A DNA stretch of 64,000 nt from UBA7702 sp040776805 (GCA_040776805.1 JAXGZS010000008.1:22112-86111), one strand, 5' to 3'. Positions 33,425 through 43,068 are shown, counted from the first letter of the stretch. Program-made: numbers and translations. The notes: generated by a model not told the origin, from the letters alone.

Positions 33425-34222
33425 ATGTTAAAAACAAGAGTGATCAGCGCTCTGGTCTTTGTGCCTTTGATTTTGCTGGCGGCCTACTTCGGCGGCTTTG
33501 TTTTTGCCGCTTTGATGTTAGCCATTGCCCTGCTGGGCGGTTATGAATTTGGAAAAATGTTGGAGGCCAACGCTTACCGTTTGCTTCCCTGGATATATTA
33601 CCCGGTGACTGTTTTGCTGATCGTCATGGCCCAACTTGCCCCCACCAACGGCGGAGTCACGGTGGCCGTGGCCTTTCTTGGTTTTGCCGCCTATTTGACC
33701 TTATTTGTCTTCGGCAAACTTCACCTCGATGAGGCGGCCCTCAACAGTCTCGCCTTGGCCTATATCCCCCTGACGTTGACCACGGCGATCTTTATGCGCT
33801 CCGGGATGGAACAGGGCATGTATCTGATTTTTCTGCTGCTGCTCATCGAGTGGCTCACCGACAGCGGCGCTTATTTCATTGGCAGCGCTTTCGGCAAGCA
33901 TAAATTGATGCCCCGGGTCAGCCCCAAAAAGACAGTGGAAGGCGCCCTGGGTGGCATTGCCGCGGCATGCCTCGGCGCGCTCCTATTGAACGCGTTTGCC
34001 CACATCGCCCCTTATTGGCTCATCGTCGTCATCGCAGTCATTGTCTCCGTCGCGGGTCAGTTCGGTGATCTTTGCGAAAGCGCGGTGAAGCGCTGGGCAC
34101 GGGTGAAGGATTCCGGCAATCTGATTCCCGGTCACGGCGGTATCTTGGACCGTTTTGACAGCATGTTTTTCGCCGCGCCCATCACTTATCTGATCCTTAC
34201 GGTTTATCAGCTTTTCAAATAA
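33425..34222 (+). CDS. cdsA: phosphatidate cytidylyltransferase
   Basis: CdsA makes CDP-diacylglycerol, the branch point of phospholipid synthesis. The 265-residue protein is mostly hydrophobic helices, about seven to eight segments. The family signature near the C terminus is SVAGQFGDLCESAVKRWARVKDSGNLIPGHGGILDRFDS, seen here as GDLCES and PGHGGILDR with conserved acidic residues. It follows uppS in the normal order. Confidence 0.94.
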   Translation: MLKTRVISALVFVPLILLAAYFGGFVFAALMLAIALLGGYEFGKMLEANAYRLLPWIYYPVTVLLIVMAQLAPTNGGVTVAVAFLGFAAYLTLFVFGKLHLDEAALNSLALAYIPLTLTTAIFMRSGMEQGMYLIFLLLLIEWLTDSGAYFIGSAFGKHKLMPRVSPKKTVEGALGGIAAACLGALLLNAFAHIAPYWLIVVIAVIVSVAGQFGDLCESAVKRWARVKDSGNLIPGHGGILDRFDSMFFAAPITYLILTVYQLFK

Positions 34223-34251
34223 CAGATAACAGAGAACAGAGGAAATTCATT

Positions 34252-35388
34252 ATGAAAACCATTGGTATTTTGGGCTCCACCGGTTCCATCGGACGCCAAA
34301 GCCTCTCTGTGCTGAATTGGTTTCCCGATGAATATAGGGTAAAACTTTTGGCGGCCAACAAAAACGCCGCTCTCCTTGCTGAACAGGCAAAAAAGTTTCA
34401 GCCGGAGGTCATTGCCCTTGCCGATCAGGGGAAATACAAAGAGCTGAAAGCTTTGTTGCCGGATTTTTCCGGTGAAATTTTGGCGGGGGCAGAGGGGATT
34501 GAGGCCGTTTCCGGGCTGCCGGTGGATATGATGATCCATGGTATTGCCGGCATGGCGGGGCTCTCTCCGCTTTTAACCACGCTGAAAGCCAAAAATAAGG
34601 TGGCTTTCGCCAACAAGGAAAGCCTTGTTACGGCGGGACACCTGGTGATGTCCCTGGTCAAAGAAATGGAAACCGCATTGCTCCCCGTGGACAGCGAACA
34701 TTCCGCGATCTTCCAGTGTTTGCTGGGTGGTAGGAGCGGTTTGAAAAAATTGGTGCTGACGGCCTCCGGCGGGCCGTTTCGAGAATACACCGCGGCGCAG
34801 TTGGAGAATGTCACCCCGGAAATGGCCCTGGAACATCCCACCTGGAATATGGGAGCGAAGGTAACCATCGACAGTTCCACGATGATGAACAAAGGTCTGG
34901 AAGTCATCGAAGCCCATTGGCTTTTCGACTGTCCTTATGAACAAATCGAAGTTTTGATCCAGCCTCAAAGCGTCATTCACTCCATGGTCTGTTTTAAGGA
35001 CGGTTCTTTCATCGGCCACCTGGGGAAGGCCGATATGCGCATCCCCATCCAATTCGCCTTGACCTATCCGGAGCGCAGGGAAAACCCTTTAACAGAATTG
35101 GACTTTGCCGCTTTGGGCCGCCTTGATTTCAGCGCGCCGAAAAAGGAAGTTTTTCCCCTTTTGGGCCTCGCCTACGAAGTAGGCAAGGCTGGCGGTACGC
35201 TGCCTGCGGTGATGAACGCCGCCAACGAAGTATTGGTGTATAAGTTCCTCGCGAAGAGAATAAAATATAAAGATATTTACAGGTATGTTGCCGAGACCGT
35301 GGCAAATCATGAAAATATTGCCGATCCGTCTCTTGGAGAGATTTTGGCGGCGGCGGCGGAAACCACGGAGAGACTGGCGCGTATCTGA
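34252..35388 (+). CDS. dxr: 1-deoxy-D-xylulose 5-phosphate reductoisomerase
   Basis: Dxr forms MEP from DXP, the committed step of the non-mevalonate isoprenoid route. The 378-residue protein has the NADPH site GSTGSIGRQSL, NKESLV, LPVDSEHSAIFQ with metal-binding Asp and Glu, and MGAKVTIDSSTMMNKGLE. With ispG downstream and uppS upstream, the cluster links isoprenoid supply to the C55 carrier. Confidence 0.96.
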   Translation: MKTIGILGSTGSIGRQSLSVLNWFPDEYRVKLLAANKNAALLAEQAKKFQPEVIALADQGKYKELKALLPDFSGEILAGAEGIEAVSGLPVDMMIHGIAGMAGLSPLLTTLKAKNKVAFANKESLVTAGHLVMSLVKEMETALLPVDSEHSAIFQCLLGGRSGLKKLVLTASGGPFREYTAAQLENVTPEMALEHPTWNMGAKVTIDSSTMMNKGLEVIEAHWLFDCPYEQIEVLIQPQSVIHSMVCFKDGSFIGHLGKADMRIPIQFALTYPERRENPLTELDFAALGRLDFSAPKKEVFPLLGLAYEVGKAGGTLPAVMNAANEVLVYKFLAKRIKYKDIYRYVAETVANHENIADPSLGEILAAAAETTERLARI

Positions 35389-35409
35389 AAAATAGGGAAG
35401 GTGTTTTCA

Positions 35410-36426
35410 TTGAGTATTTTATGGACGGTTGTCTTGACTTTGGTGATGTTCGGCATTATTATCTTCGCCCACGAGGGCGGTCATTTGCTCTGCGCCAAAG
35501 CCTGCCACATTTACGTAGAAGAATTTTCCGTGGGCATGGGGCCGAAGCTGTTTTCCTTTCGGAAGGGAGACACCGCCTATTCTTTGCGGCTGCTGCCCAT
35601 CGGCGGTTTCTGCAAAATGCCCGGGGAAGACGGCGAAAGCGATCTGCCCAACGGATTCGATAAAAAATCGGTACCCCAGCGTATGCTGGTGGTGGCCGGT
35701 GGCGCTCTGTTCAACATCATCTTCGCGGTGTTGCTCTTCATCGTCGCCTATATGGGACTGGGCACTTCCACCGAAGAGCCCATCATCGGCGAAGTCTATG
35801 AGGATTATCCGGCTTATGTGGCCGGCTTAGAGCCGGGGGACGTGGTGACCGCCATCAACGGGGAAGCCATCGCTTCCTGGGCCGATATGACGGCGATCAT
35901 TCAGAAACAGGTTGGCACGGCGTTGGCCTTTACCGTTGACCGCGGCGGTGAAGTCGTCCAGCTGACCATTACCCCGGAAGCCGGTGACAGCGGCAGCGGC
36001 GTCATCGGCATTGTTGCCGCCAGGGAAAGCGTTTCCGTTTTCGAAGCTGTGAAAACCGGTTTTCGGCAGACTTATGAATTGACCAAACTGGTGCTGGTCA
36101 GCCTTGGGCAGATGGTCACCGGCGCCATTGGCTTGGATTTGGCGGGCCCGGTGGGCGTCGGTCAGATGGTGGGTCAGGCGGCCTCTTACGGTTTCTACAG
36201 TTTTCTGATCTTTGTCGCCGCCATCAGCGTGAACTTGGGCATCGTCAATCTGCTGCCCCTGCCTGCTTTGGACGGCAGCCGCCTCGTCTTTCTGGCCATT
36301 GAGGGAATTCGACGCAAACCCCTTGCCGCCAATGTGGAGGGGATGATCCATTTTGTCGGTTTCGTTCTGCTCATCGGCTTGCTGATCATCGTCACTTATT
36401 TTGATATTTCCAGGATCATGGGTTAA
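35410..36426 (+). CDS. rseP: RIP metalloprotease RseP
   Basis: A site-2 protease that cuts membrane regulators or signal-peptide remnants. The first membrane helix carries the zinc motif HEGGH (HExxH form). One PDZ domain follows (DYPAYVAGLEPGDVVTAINGE). The second metal region NLLPLPALDGSRL lies near the C terminus. Length is about 339 residues. A GTG at 35401 overlaps the ribosome site, so the TTG at 35410, nine bases later, is preferred. Confidence 0.93.
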   Translation: MSILWTVVLTLVMFGIIIFAHEGGHLLCAKACHIYVEEFSVGMGPKLFSFRKGDTAYSLRLLPIGGFCKMPGEDGESDLPNGFDKKSVPQRMLVVAGGALFNIIFAVLLFIVAYMGLGTSTEEPIIGEVYEDYPAYVAGLEPGDVVTAINGEAIASWADMTAIIQKQVGTALAFTVDRGGEVVQLTITPEAGDSGSGVIGIVAARESVSVFEAVKTGFRQTYELTKLVLVSLGQMVTGAIGLDLAGPVGVGQMVGQAASYGFYSFLIFVAAISVNLGIVNLLPLPALDGSRLVFLAIEGIRRKPLAANVEGMIHFVGFVLLIGLLIIVTYFDISRIMG

Positions 36427-36430
36427 AAGG

Positions 36431-37492
36431 ATGAAGACGAGAAAAAAGACAAGGCAGATTAAAATCGGTGATGTCTCCATCGGCGGCAATGCTCCCATTG
36501 TCATCCAGAGTATGAACAATACGAAGACCGCCGACGTAACAGCAACCCTCAGCCAGTTAAGGGCTTTGAAAACCGCCGGTTGCCAAGTGGGACGCCTTGC
36601 CGTCCCCGACAGCGAAGCCGCTGCGGCGCTGAAAAAGATCATACCGGAAAGCCCCCTGCCTCTGGTGGCGGATATTCACTTTGACTATCGTCTGGCGCTG
36701 ACGAGCATCGAAAACGGCATCCAGGCTTTGCGGATCAATCCCGGCAATATCGGCAGCGAGGAAAAGGTCAAAGCCGTGATCGACGCGGCAAAGGAGAAAA
36801 ACATTCCCCTCCGCATCGGCATCAACGGCGGCTCTTTGGAAAAGGACTTGCTGCAAAAATACGGCAATACTGCCGAGGCCATCGTGGAGAGCGCTTTAAG
36901 GGAAGTAGCTGTTTTTGAAAAATACCACTTTGAAGCTGTGAAGATCTCCGTAAAATCCTCCTCGGTGCCGAAAACCGTGGCCGCTTACGAGCTGTTGTCC
37001 GCGAAGGTGGACTATCCCCTCCACATTGGCGTGACCGAAGCGGGTACGCTGTTAAAGGGCAGCATCAAATCGGCTCTGGGCATCGGTATCCTGCTGCATG
37101 AGGGCATCGGCGATACGATACGGGTATCCCTTACCGGCGACCCGGTGCGAGAAGTCACCGTCGCCAAGGAGATTTTAAAGGGTTTGGGCCTCAGGGAAGA
37201 GGGGATTGAATTTATTTCTTGCCCTACCTGCGGTCGTACCAAAGTCGATCTGGAAGCCATGGTGACCGCCGTGGAAGACGAGTTAAAGGACTTTACGCCG
37301 CGGCGGCCCCTGACCGTGGCGGTGATGGGCTGTGAGGTCAACGGCCCCGGCGAGGCCAAAGAAGCCGACTACGGCATCGCCTGCGGCAGAGGACAGGGCC
37401 TTCTCTTCAAAGAAGGCGAGATTATCGGTAAATACCGGGAAGAAACCATTGTTGACATATTAGTGCGTGAAATCAGGAGGAATGAACAATGA
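36431..37492 (+). CDS. ispG: 4-hydroxy-3-methylbut-2-enyl diphosphate synthase
   Basis: IspG reduces MEcPP in the MEP pathway using a [4Fe-4S] cluster. The 353-residue protein is the short bacterial form. It has IKIGDVSIGGNAPIVIQSM at the start, LVADIHFDYRLAL, RINPGNIG, and cluster ligands in ISCPTCGRTKVD and GCEVNGPGEA. The small ferredoxin encoded before uppS could in principle supply electrons, but that is only a guess. Its end overlaps proS by four bases. Confidence 0.95.
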   Translation: MKTRKKTRQIKIGDVSIGGNAPIVIQSMNNTKTADVTATLSQLRALKTAGCQVGRLAVPDSEAAAALKKIIPESPLPLVADIHFDYRLALTSIENGIQALRINPGNIGSEEKVKAVIDAAKEKNIPLRIGINGGSLEKDLLQKYGNTAEAIVESALREVAVFEKYHFEAVKISVKSSSVPKTVAAYELLSAKVDYPLHIGVTEAGTLLKGSIKSALGIGILLHEGIGDTIRVSLTGDPVREVTVAKEILKGLGLREEGIEFISCPTCGRTKVDLEAMVTAVEDELKDFTPRRPLTVAVMGCEVNGPGEAKEADYGIACGRGQGLLFKEGEIIGKYREETIVDILVREIRRNEQ

Positions 37493-39186
37493 GATACAGT
37501 AAGCTCTTTGCCCCGACTTTGAGAGAGGTTCCCGCGGAAGCGGAGATTGCCAGCCATCAGCTGATGCTGCGGGCGGGGATGATGCGGAAAGTAGCTTCCG
37601 GCGTCTATACTTACTTGCCTTTGGGCTGGCGGACCATTGAGAAAATCAGCGATATCATCCGAGAAGAGATGGACAGCGCCGGCGGTCAGGAACTGATGTT
37701 TCCCATTGTCCAGCCGGCGGAGCTCTGGCAGAAGAGCGGCCGCTGGGAGGTGTACGGCGGCGAACTGTGGCGGCTCAAAGACCGCCACGGCAGAGATTTC
37801 TGCCTTGGCCCCACCCATGAGGAAATCGTTACCAGCCTCGTTTTAAACGACGTCAATTCCTATAAGCAGCTGCCTTTGATAATCTATCAGATTCAGAATA
37901 AATACCGGGACGAACGCCGCCCCCGTTTCGGCCTGATGCGGAGCAGGGAATTCATTATGAAGGACTGCTACAGTTTTGACCGGGACGAGGCCGCCCTTGA
38001 TGTTTCCTATCATCTGATGTACGACGCTTATGTCAATATCTTCAACCGCTGTGGATTGGATTTTCGCCCCGTCAAGGCGGATAACGGCGCCATCGGCGGC
38101 AGTTCTTCCCATGAATTCATGGTCTTGGCCGAAAGCGGTGAAGCGGAAATTCTCTATTGCGATGCCTGCACTTACGCCGCCAATGTGGAAATTGCCGACT
38201 GCGCCCAAGAGGAAATCATAAAAGAAGCGCAGCTACCTTTGGAAAAAGTGCTGACGCCGGAATGCCGCACCATTTTGGATGTGGCGGATTTCCTTCATAT
38301 GGATACGGTGAAGACCATGAAGGCACTCTTTTACATGGCGGATGAAAAACCGGTGCTGATTTTTGTGCGGGGCGACCGCCTGATGAATGAGGTTAAAGTG
38401 CAAAATTACCTTGGCGTGACCCTTTTCTATATGGGTACGGAGGAAGACCTCAAAAACGCTGGTCTGACCCAGGGCTTTATCGGCCCCTGCGGTCAAAAAG
38501 TCCGGGTCTTGCTTGACCGGGAGGTGGCGGAAAGCGCCAATCTCTGCTGCGGCGCCAATGAAGAGGGCTACCATCTAAAAAACGCCAATTTCGGCCGTGA
38601 TTTCCAGGGGGAAGTCGGTGATTTCCGTCTGGTGGAAGCAGGGGAACGCTGCCCTGATTGCGGCGGCCTGCTGCAGAGTGCCCGCGGCATCGAAGTGGGA
38701 CAAGTGTTTAAACTTGGTACCAAGTACAGCCTTTCCATGGAAGCTTCCTATCTTGATGAGAACGGCAAGGCCAATCCCTTTGTGATGGGCTGCTACGGAA
38801 TTGGCGTAGGCCGTACTATGGCGGCGGCCATCGAACAGAATCACGATGAAAACGGCATCGTCTGGCCGAAAGCCATCGCGCCTTTTCAGGTCATCCTCGT
38901 TCCCGTCAGCGAAAAGAGCACGCGACAAATGCAAGCGGCCAACGATCTATACGCGGCCTTGCGGGAAAAAGGCGTGGAAGTGCTCCTTGACGACAGGGCG
39001 GAACGGGCCGGTGTGAAATTCAAAGACGCTGATCTGATCGGCATTCCTTTGCGCATCACCATCGGTGATAAAAGCCTTGATCAGGGTTTGTTGGAATACA
39101 AAGAACGAAAATCGGGAGTCAGCGGCAGTATCGACGCGGCGGCGGCCGTTGGCGAAGTGCTGCGTCTCCTTGAGGGGATTGTATAA
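37489..39186 (+). CDS. proS: prolyl-tRNA synthetase
   Basis: A class II synthetase of 565 residues, the bacterial type with the editing insertion. Visible motifs are RAGMMRKVASGVYTYLPLG (motif 1 region), RPRFGLMRSREFIMKDCYSF (motif 2, in part), the INS editing domain between about 230 and 390, and CYGIGVGRTMAAAIEQ (motif 3). The C-terminal anticodon domain is complete. ATGA overlap with ispG. Confidence 0.97.
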   Translation: MRYSKLFAPTLREVPAEAEIASHQLMLRAGMMRKVASGVYTYLPLGWRTIEKISDIIREEMDSAGGQELMFPIVQPAELWQKSGRWEVYGGELWRLKDRHGRDFCLGPTHEEIVTSLVLNDVNSYKQLPLIIYQIQNKYRDERRPRFGLMRSREFIMKDCYSFDRDEAALDVSYHLMYDAYVNIFNRCGLDFRPVKADNGAIGGSSSHEFMVLAESGEAEILYCDACTYAANVEIADCAQEEIIKEAQLPLEKVLTPECRTILDVADFLHMDTVKTMKALFYMADEKPVLIFVRGDRLMNEVKVQNYLGVTLFYMGTEEDLKNAGLTQGFIGPCGQKVRVLLDREVAESANLCCGANEEGYHLKNANFGRDFQGEVGDFRLVEAGERCPDCGGLLQSARGIEVGQVFKLGTKYSLSMEASYLDENGKANPFVMGCYGIGVGRTMAAAIEQNHDENGIVWPKAIAPFQVILVPVSEKSTRQMQAANDLYAALREKGVEVLLDDRAERAGVKFKDADLIGIPLRITIGDKSLDQGLLEYKERKSGVSGSIDAAAAVGEVLRLLEGIV

Positions 39187-39198
39187 AGGAGGCTGCTT

Positions 39199-39870
39199 AT
39201 GACCAGAAGAAATTTATCCCTGCTTTTCCTCGGTGCGCTCTTTATTTTTCTTGGCGTCCTTTGGGGCGGCAATTCTTTCGGGATTTGGGATGTGGATCTT
39301 TTTTTCCGCGGTTGGTGGACGCTGTTTCTGATCATCCCGCCCATTTTCGGCATGATTCAGCACGGCGTCAAGAGTTTTGATCTGGTCGTCCTCTTCATCG
39401 GCCTGGTCTTTCTCTTTTCTTCACAGGGCGTTTTCAGCTGGGGCACGGTGAGCAAACTCTTTTTGCCGGCGCTGTTGATCATCATCGGACTTTTGGTGAT
39501 TTTCAGCATTTTTCGCCGGAAAGCAGTACCCGGCATTGATCGGGAGGCCATGGCCCATCTTTCCGCTGTCTTTTCCGGCGTCAAGCACGATTTCATCAAC
39601 GAAACCTACGCAGGCGGCCGGGTGGAGGCGATTTTCGGCAGCGTTGATCTCGATCTCCGCAACGCCGTCATCGAGGAGGATATCTATATGGAGGTAAACG
39701 CTGTTTTTGGCGGCGTCAAAATATTCTTTCCTCCCAACGTCAAGGTGATTGCGGATAAAAACGCTGTTTTTGGCGGTGTCAGTGATAAGACGGTGACCAA
39801 CAGCGCCGTGAATACGCCCCAGGTGCATGTGAAGTGCAGCGCTGTTTTCGGCGGCGTGGAGTTATACTGA
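39199..39870 (+). CDS. LiaF-like membrane protein
   Basis: A 223-residue protein with four hydrophobic helices in the first 110 residues and a soluble C-terminal half. That half has four repeats centred on SAVFSGV, AIFGSV, AVFGGV and SAVFGGVELY, the pattern of the LiaF/DUF2154-type beta-helix domain. In Bacillus LiaF restrains the LiaRS envelope-stress system; no liaRS genes are near, so the function here is open. It lies 12 bases after proS. Confidence 0.75.
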   Translation: MTRRNLSLLFLGALFIFLGVLWGGNSFGIWDVDLFFRGWWTLFLIIPPIFGMIQHGVKSFDLVVLFIGLVFLFSSQGVFSWGTVSKLFLPALLIIIGLLVIFSIFRRKAVPGIDREAMAHLSAVFSGVKHDFINETYAGGRVEAIFGSVDLDLRNAVIEEDIYMEVNAVFGGVKIFFPPNVKVIADKNAVFGGVSDKTVTNSAVNTPQVHVKCSAVFGGVELY

Positions 39871-39950
39871 TTCGACTGGTGCGCGATCATAGAAAAGCGC
39901 GCTTTTGCGGGCTTTCGGTCTATGTTTGGCATGATTATGAATGGGAATGG

Positions 39951-39974
39951 AAAACGGCGCGTGCGCCGTTTTTC
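39951..39974 (+). terminator. terminator after the LiaF-like gene
   Basis: AAAACGGCGC and GCGCCGTTTT form a ten-pair stem around GT, followed by TCTTTTTG. The oligo-T then overlaps the -35 of the next promoter. Confidence 0.8.
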
Positions 39975-39977
39975 TTT

Positions 39978-40006
39978 TTGAATTATTGCCTGTTTTGGGT
40001 TATAAT
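39978..40006 (+). promoter_or_regulatory. promoter of the copper ATPase gene
   Basis: TTGAAT, 17 bases, TATAAT. No CopY or CsoR operator is recognised. Confidence 0.7.
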
Positions 40007-40037
40007 AAGAATAACATCATGAAAGAGAGGTGAGACC

Positions 40038-42248
40038 ATGAGTAAAAAAGTGACCCTTGAAATCCGCGGCCTGCATTGCGCCGGTTGCGTCATGAACGCG
40101 GAAAAAGTCATTGGCAAATTACCTTACGTTGAAGAAGTGACCGTGAGCCTGACTGCGGAAAAAATCAACGCCACCCTGAAAACAGGCAGCGCTGAGGAAA
40201 TTCAGGGCGTGATCACCGCCGTGGAAGGCGCCGGCTTTGACGCTTTCGTCGCCGATGAAGAGCAGCCCGCCGAGGATGACGAAAGTGACCTAAGAAGGGA
40301 AAAGAAACGTCTTTGCTTCTCCATTGTCTTTGCGGGTCTCGTGCTCTATTTGGCCATGGGGCCCATGATCGGTCTGCCTCTCCCCGCCTTTTTCGGCGGT
40401 CACCACAGTTTTTCTTTGGCCTTGACAGAACTGATCCTCTCTATACCGGTGGTGATCAGCGGTTTCTCCTTTTATCAACGGGGGATTCCTGCTCTGTTCA
40501 AAGGGCATCCCAATATGGACAGTCTCGTGGCGGTGGGTACCGCTTCGGCCTTTATTTATAGCGTTGCCGCCATGATCAATGGTGAATACGCGGGGGTTTA
40601 TTTCGAGTCCGGTTGTACCATCATCGCTCTCGTTTCCGTTGGCCGCTATTTGGAATCCCGGGCCAAACATAAAACCGGCGACAGTATCCGCCGCCTGATG
40701 GATCTTTCACCTCAAACGGCTTTGGTGGAGATCAACGGTGTTGAACAGGAAATACCGGCGTCTCAAATCAAAATCGGCGATATTTTCAGCGTTCGTCCCG
40801 GAGAGCGGATTCCCGCCGACGGCAAAGTGATCTCCGGCGGCAGCGCCGTGGATGAATCGATGCTGACCGGAGAAAGCATTCCCGTCGATAAAGAAGTCGG
40901 CGACGCTGTTTTCGGCGGCTCCCTCAATAAAAACGGCGCGCTGCGCTGTGAGGCGGTATACGACGGCAAAAATACGGCGCTCTCCAGAATTATTTCTCTG
41001 GTGGAGGAGGCGAGGGCCTCCAAAGCGCCGATTGCCCGGATCGCCGATCGCGTGGCCGGCGTCTTCGTGCCGGTGATCATCGGTATCGCGCTGCTTGCCG
41101 CGATCCTCTGGCTGCTGGCCGGGGAACCGCTGGCCTTTGTGCTAACGGTATTCATCTCCATTCTCGTGATTTCCTGCCCTTGCGCGCTGGGACTGGCCAC
41201 GCCCACGGCGATCTCCGTGGGTACCGGGAAAGGCGCGCAGTACGGCGTGATCTTCAAAAGCGGCGAAGCCTTGGAACTATGCCGTAAAGTAAAGACAGTG
41301 GTTTTTGATAAAACGGGAACGCTGACCAAAGGAACGCCGGTGGTCACGGATATCGTTTCCTTTTCCGACCTCAGCGAGGAAGATCTGTTGTTTTACGCCG
41401 CCTCCGCGGAGCAGGGGACGGAGCATCCCTTGGGGGAAGCCGTATTGCAAGCGGCGACCGAACGCGGTCTGTCCTTGGCGCGGAATGAACATTTCGAAAC
41501 GTTGCCCGGTCATGGTATACGCAGCACGGTCCAGGGCAAAGAGGTCTTTTGTCTCAGCGAAAAGGCGGCCCAAAAGCAGGGTAAAATCGATTTAAAATGG
41601 CGGGAAACTGTCGTTTCCTTTGGCGCGGAAGGCAAAACTCCGGTGTACGTCCTTTTGGAACAAAAGGTAATCGGCGTCCTCGCCATTGCCGATACGGTGA
41701 AGGATAACGCCGCTTCGGTCATCGCCTCTCTGCAAAAGAAGGGCATTCGCACGGTGATGCTGACCGGCGATAAAAAGGAAACGGCAAAAGCCATCGGCAA
41801 AACCCTCGGTATCGACGATATCATTGCCGAAGTATTGCCCCAGGATAAAGCAGCGCAAATCAAGCGTTTGCGGGAGCACGAAACCGTCGTCGCCATGGTG
41901 GGGGACGGCATTAACGATGCTCCCGCCCTGGCTGCCGCCGATGTGGGCATGGCGGTGGATAACGGTACCGACGCGGCCATTGCCGAAGCTGACGTCGTCT
42001 TTATGAGTTCGGATATCGGCGGCGTTTATACAGCGGTGATGCTTTCCGGCGCCGTCTTGCGCAACATCAAGGAAAACCTTTTCTGGGCGTTTTTCTATAA
42101 CGTGCTGGGCATCCCCATTGCCGCCGGGGTACTCTATCTTTTCGGCGGTCCTCTGTTGAATCCCATGATCGCGGCGGCGGCCATGTCCTTTTCTTCCATC
42201 AGTGTGGTGATGAACGCCTTACGGCTTAATTTGTTTAAACTGAAATAA
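40038..42248 (+). CDS. copA: copper-translocating P-type ATPase
   Basis: A 736-residue P1B-type ATPase. One N-terminal metal-binding domain has the LHCAGC motif. The transport site CPC is at residues 380-382 (ISCPCALGLATPTA), the phosphorylated aspartate at about 424 in DKTGTLTKG, the nucleotide region in TEHPLGEA, and the hinge in MVGDGINDAPALAAADVG. The last helix motif SFSSISVVMNALRL, with Asn and the Met-Ser region, points to Cu(I) export. It is preceded and followed by terminators, so it is probably a single-gene unit. Confidence 0.93.
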   Translation: MSKKVTLEIRGLHCAGCVMNAEKVIGKLPYVEEVTVSLTAEKINATLKTGSAEEIQGVITAVEGAGFDAFVADEEQPAEDDESDLRREKKRLCFSIVFAGLVLYLAMGPMIGLPLPAFFGGHHSFSLALTELILSIPVVISGFSFYQRGIPALFKGHPNMDSLVAVGTASAFIYSVAAMINGEYAGVYFESGCTIIALVSVGRYLESRAKHKTGDSIRRLMDLSPQTALVEINGVEQEIPASQIKIGDIFSVRPGERIPADGKVISGGSAVDESMLTGESIPVDKEVGDAVFGGSLNKNGALRCEAVYDGKNTALSRIISLVEEARASKAPIARIADRVAGVFVPVIIGIALLAAILWLLAGEPLAFVLTVFISILVISCPCALGLATPTAISVGTGKGAQYGVIFKSGEALELCRKVKTVVFDKTGTLTKGTPVVTDIVSFSDLSEEDLLFYAASAEQGTEHPLGEAVLQAATERGLSLARNEHFETLPGHGIRSTVQGKEVFCLSEKAAQKQGKIDLKWRETVVSFGAEGKTPVYVLLEQKVIGVLAIADTVKDNAASVIASLQKKGIRTVMLTGDKKETAKAIGKTLGIDDIIAEVLPQDKAAQIKRLREHETVVAMVGDGINDAPALAAADVGMAVDNGTDAAIAEADVVFMSSDIGGVYTAVMLSGAVLRNIKENLFWAFFYNVLGIPIAAGVLYLFGGPLLNPMIAAAAMSFSSISVVMNALRLNLFKLK

Positions 42249-42263
42249 CCGACAACAACAGCG

Positions 42264-42316
42264 GGCGTCTGCTTGCGATAAGCGTAGAACTTATCACAAG
42301 CAGACGCCGGTTTTTG
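42264..42316 (+). terminator. terminator after copA
   Basis: A long stem: GGCGTCTGCTTG with ATAAG against CTTAT and CAAGCAGACGCC, ending in GGTTTTT. The opposite strand also ends here, since the next gene is convergent. Confidence 0.85.
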
Positions 42317-42375
42317 CCGTTCTCTAAGTTTTACGGCAATCTTTAAAAAAGCGGTCAGCAACACCGCCACAAGGA

Positions 42376-42765
42376 TCAATGCATATCTTTTTCCGTAAAA
42401 TCCAGGGGTTCGTGGAAGATCAGTTGGTGGAGATCGTTAAGGCCCTCTTTGATTTCATCTCTGGACCAACCGGCGCTTGCCAATTCTTCCGGGTGAAGCA
42501 GGGTCAGAGATTCGTAAAAATCGAGGCCGATGATGTAGTTTTCCGCCAGGGGATAATTTTCGACACAGCGAAAGAGAAGGTTTTCCGCTTCGTCGAGTTT
42601 CCCCGCGGCGATCATTTCCTGTAATATTTCCGGCAGCATGTCGTCGTCGGAAACGGAATTGGTGGGGCGGGGAATTTCCGTGCGGGTGCCGCGTTCGCCG
42701 CCTGCCCTCATACCGGAGGCAAGATCATAGATCATGCGCAGTAACCAGTCTTGGCTCGGATCCAT
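42376..42765 (-). CDS. DUF6483-like small helical protein
   Basis: A 129-residue protein starting DPSQDWLLRMIYDLASGM, similar to DUF6483-type proteins of Clostridia. The second half (LQEMIAAGKLDEAENLLF...LAENYIIGLDFYESL) looks like a helical tetratricopeptide-like pair. There is no signal or membrane segment. AGGAGGGAG lies before the start on the minus strand, and a TATAAT is about 25 bases further up. It is convergent with copA. The function is unknown. Confidence 0.6.
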   Translation of the reverse strand: MDPSQDWLLRMIYDLASGMRAGGERGTRTEIPRPTNSVSDDDMLPEILQEMIAAGKLDEAENLLFRCVENYPLAENYIIGLDFYESLTLLHPEELASAGWSRDEIKEGLNDLHQLIFHEPLDFTEKDMH

Positions 42766-42857
42766 CGTAAAACTCCCTCCTTTTTCTGTTATTATAACAT
42801 AGAAACCGAAAAATCATAAGAAAAGATAGAAAGTCATAAGAAGTGGAGAGAATCATA

Positions 42858-42885
42858 TTGAATTGTGGAAATTCTATGATATACT
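42858..42885 (+). promoter_or_regulatory. promoter of the glycine riboswitch transcript
   Basis: TTGAAT, 16 bases, TATACT. About 35 bases separate it from the first aptamer. Confidence 0.6.
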
Positions 42886-42919
42886 TATTAAGTATTTGAA
42901 TTTCATATGTCTAAACGAA

Positions 42920-43065
42920 GTTTGCAGGAAAAAATGGTTGCATTGACCGACGGATTAACACTCTCAGGTACGAAGACTGTAAACGGATAGAACTCTGGAG
43001 AAACCCATAGGGGTGCCGAAGGTGCAAGGTGACTGTCACTTAATCTCTCAGGCAAAAGGACAGAG
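42920..43065 (+). promoter_or_regulatory. glycine riboswitch (tandem, first aptamer degenerate)
   Basis: The second aptamer (42993-43065) has the known glycine signatures: CTCTGGAGA, GGTGCCGAAGGTGCAA and CTCTCAGGCAAAAGGACAGAG, the last shown in two parts here as CTCTCAGGCAAAAGG and CAGAG. The first (42920-42984) is closed by GTTTGCAG/CTGTAAAC and keeps CTCTCAGGTACGAAGACTG. Its core reads GACCGACGGATTAAC, where CxCCGAAGGxGCAA is expected. The next gene is an AGCS amino-acid symporter, a standard target. Confidence 0.9.
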
Positions 43066-43068
43066 AAA

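Noticed and set aside
39198..39870. Complete LiaFSR stress operon
   Set aside because: Only the LiaF-like gene is present; a copper ATPase with its own promoter follows and no histidine kinase or response regulator is near.
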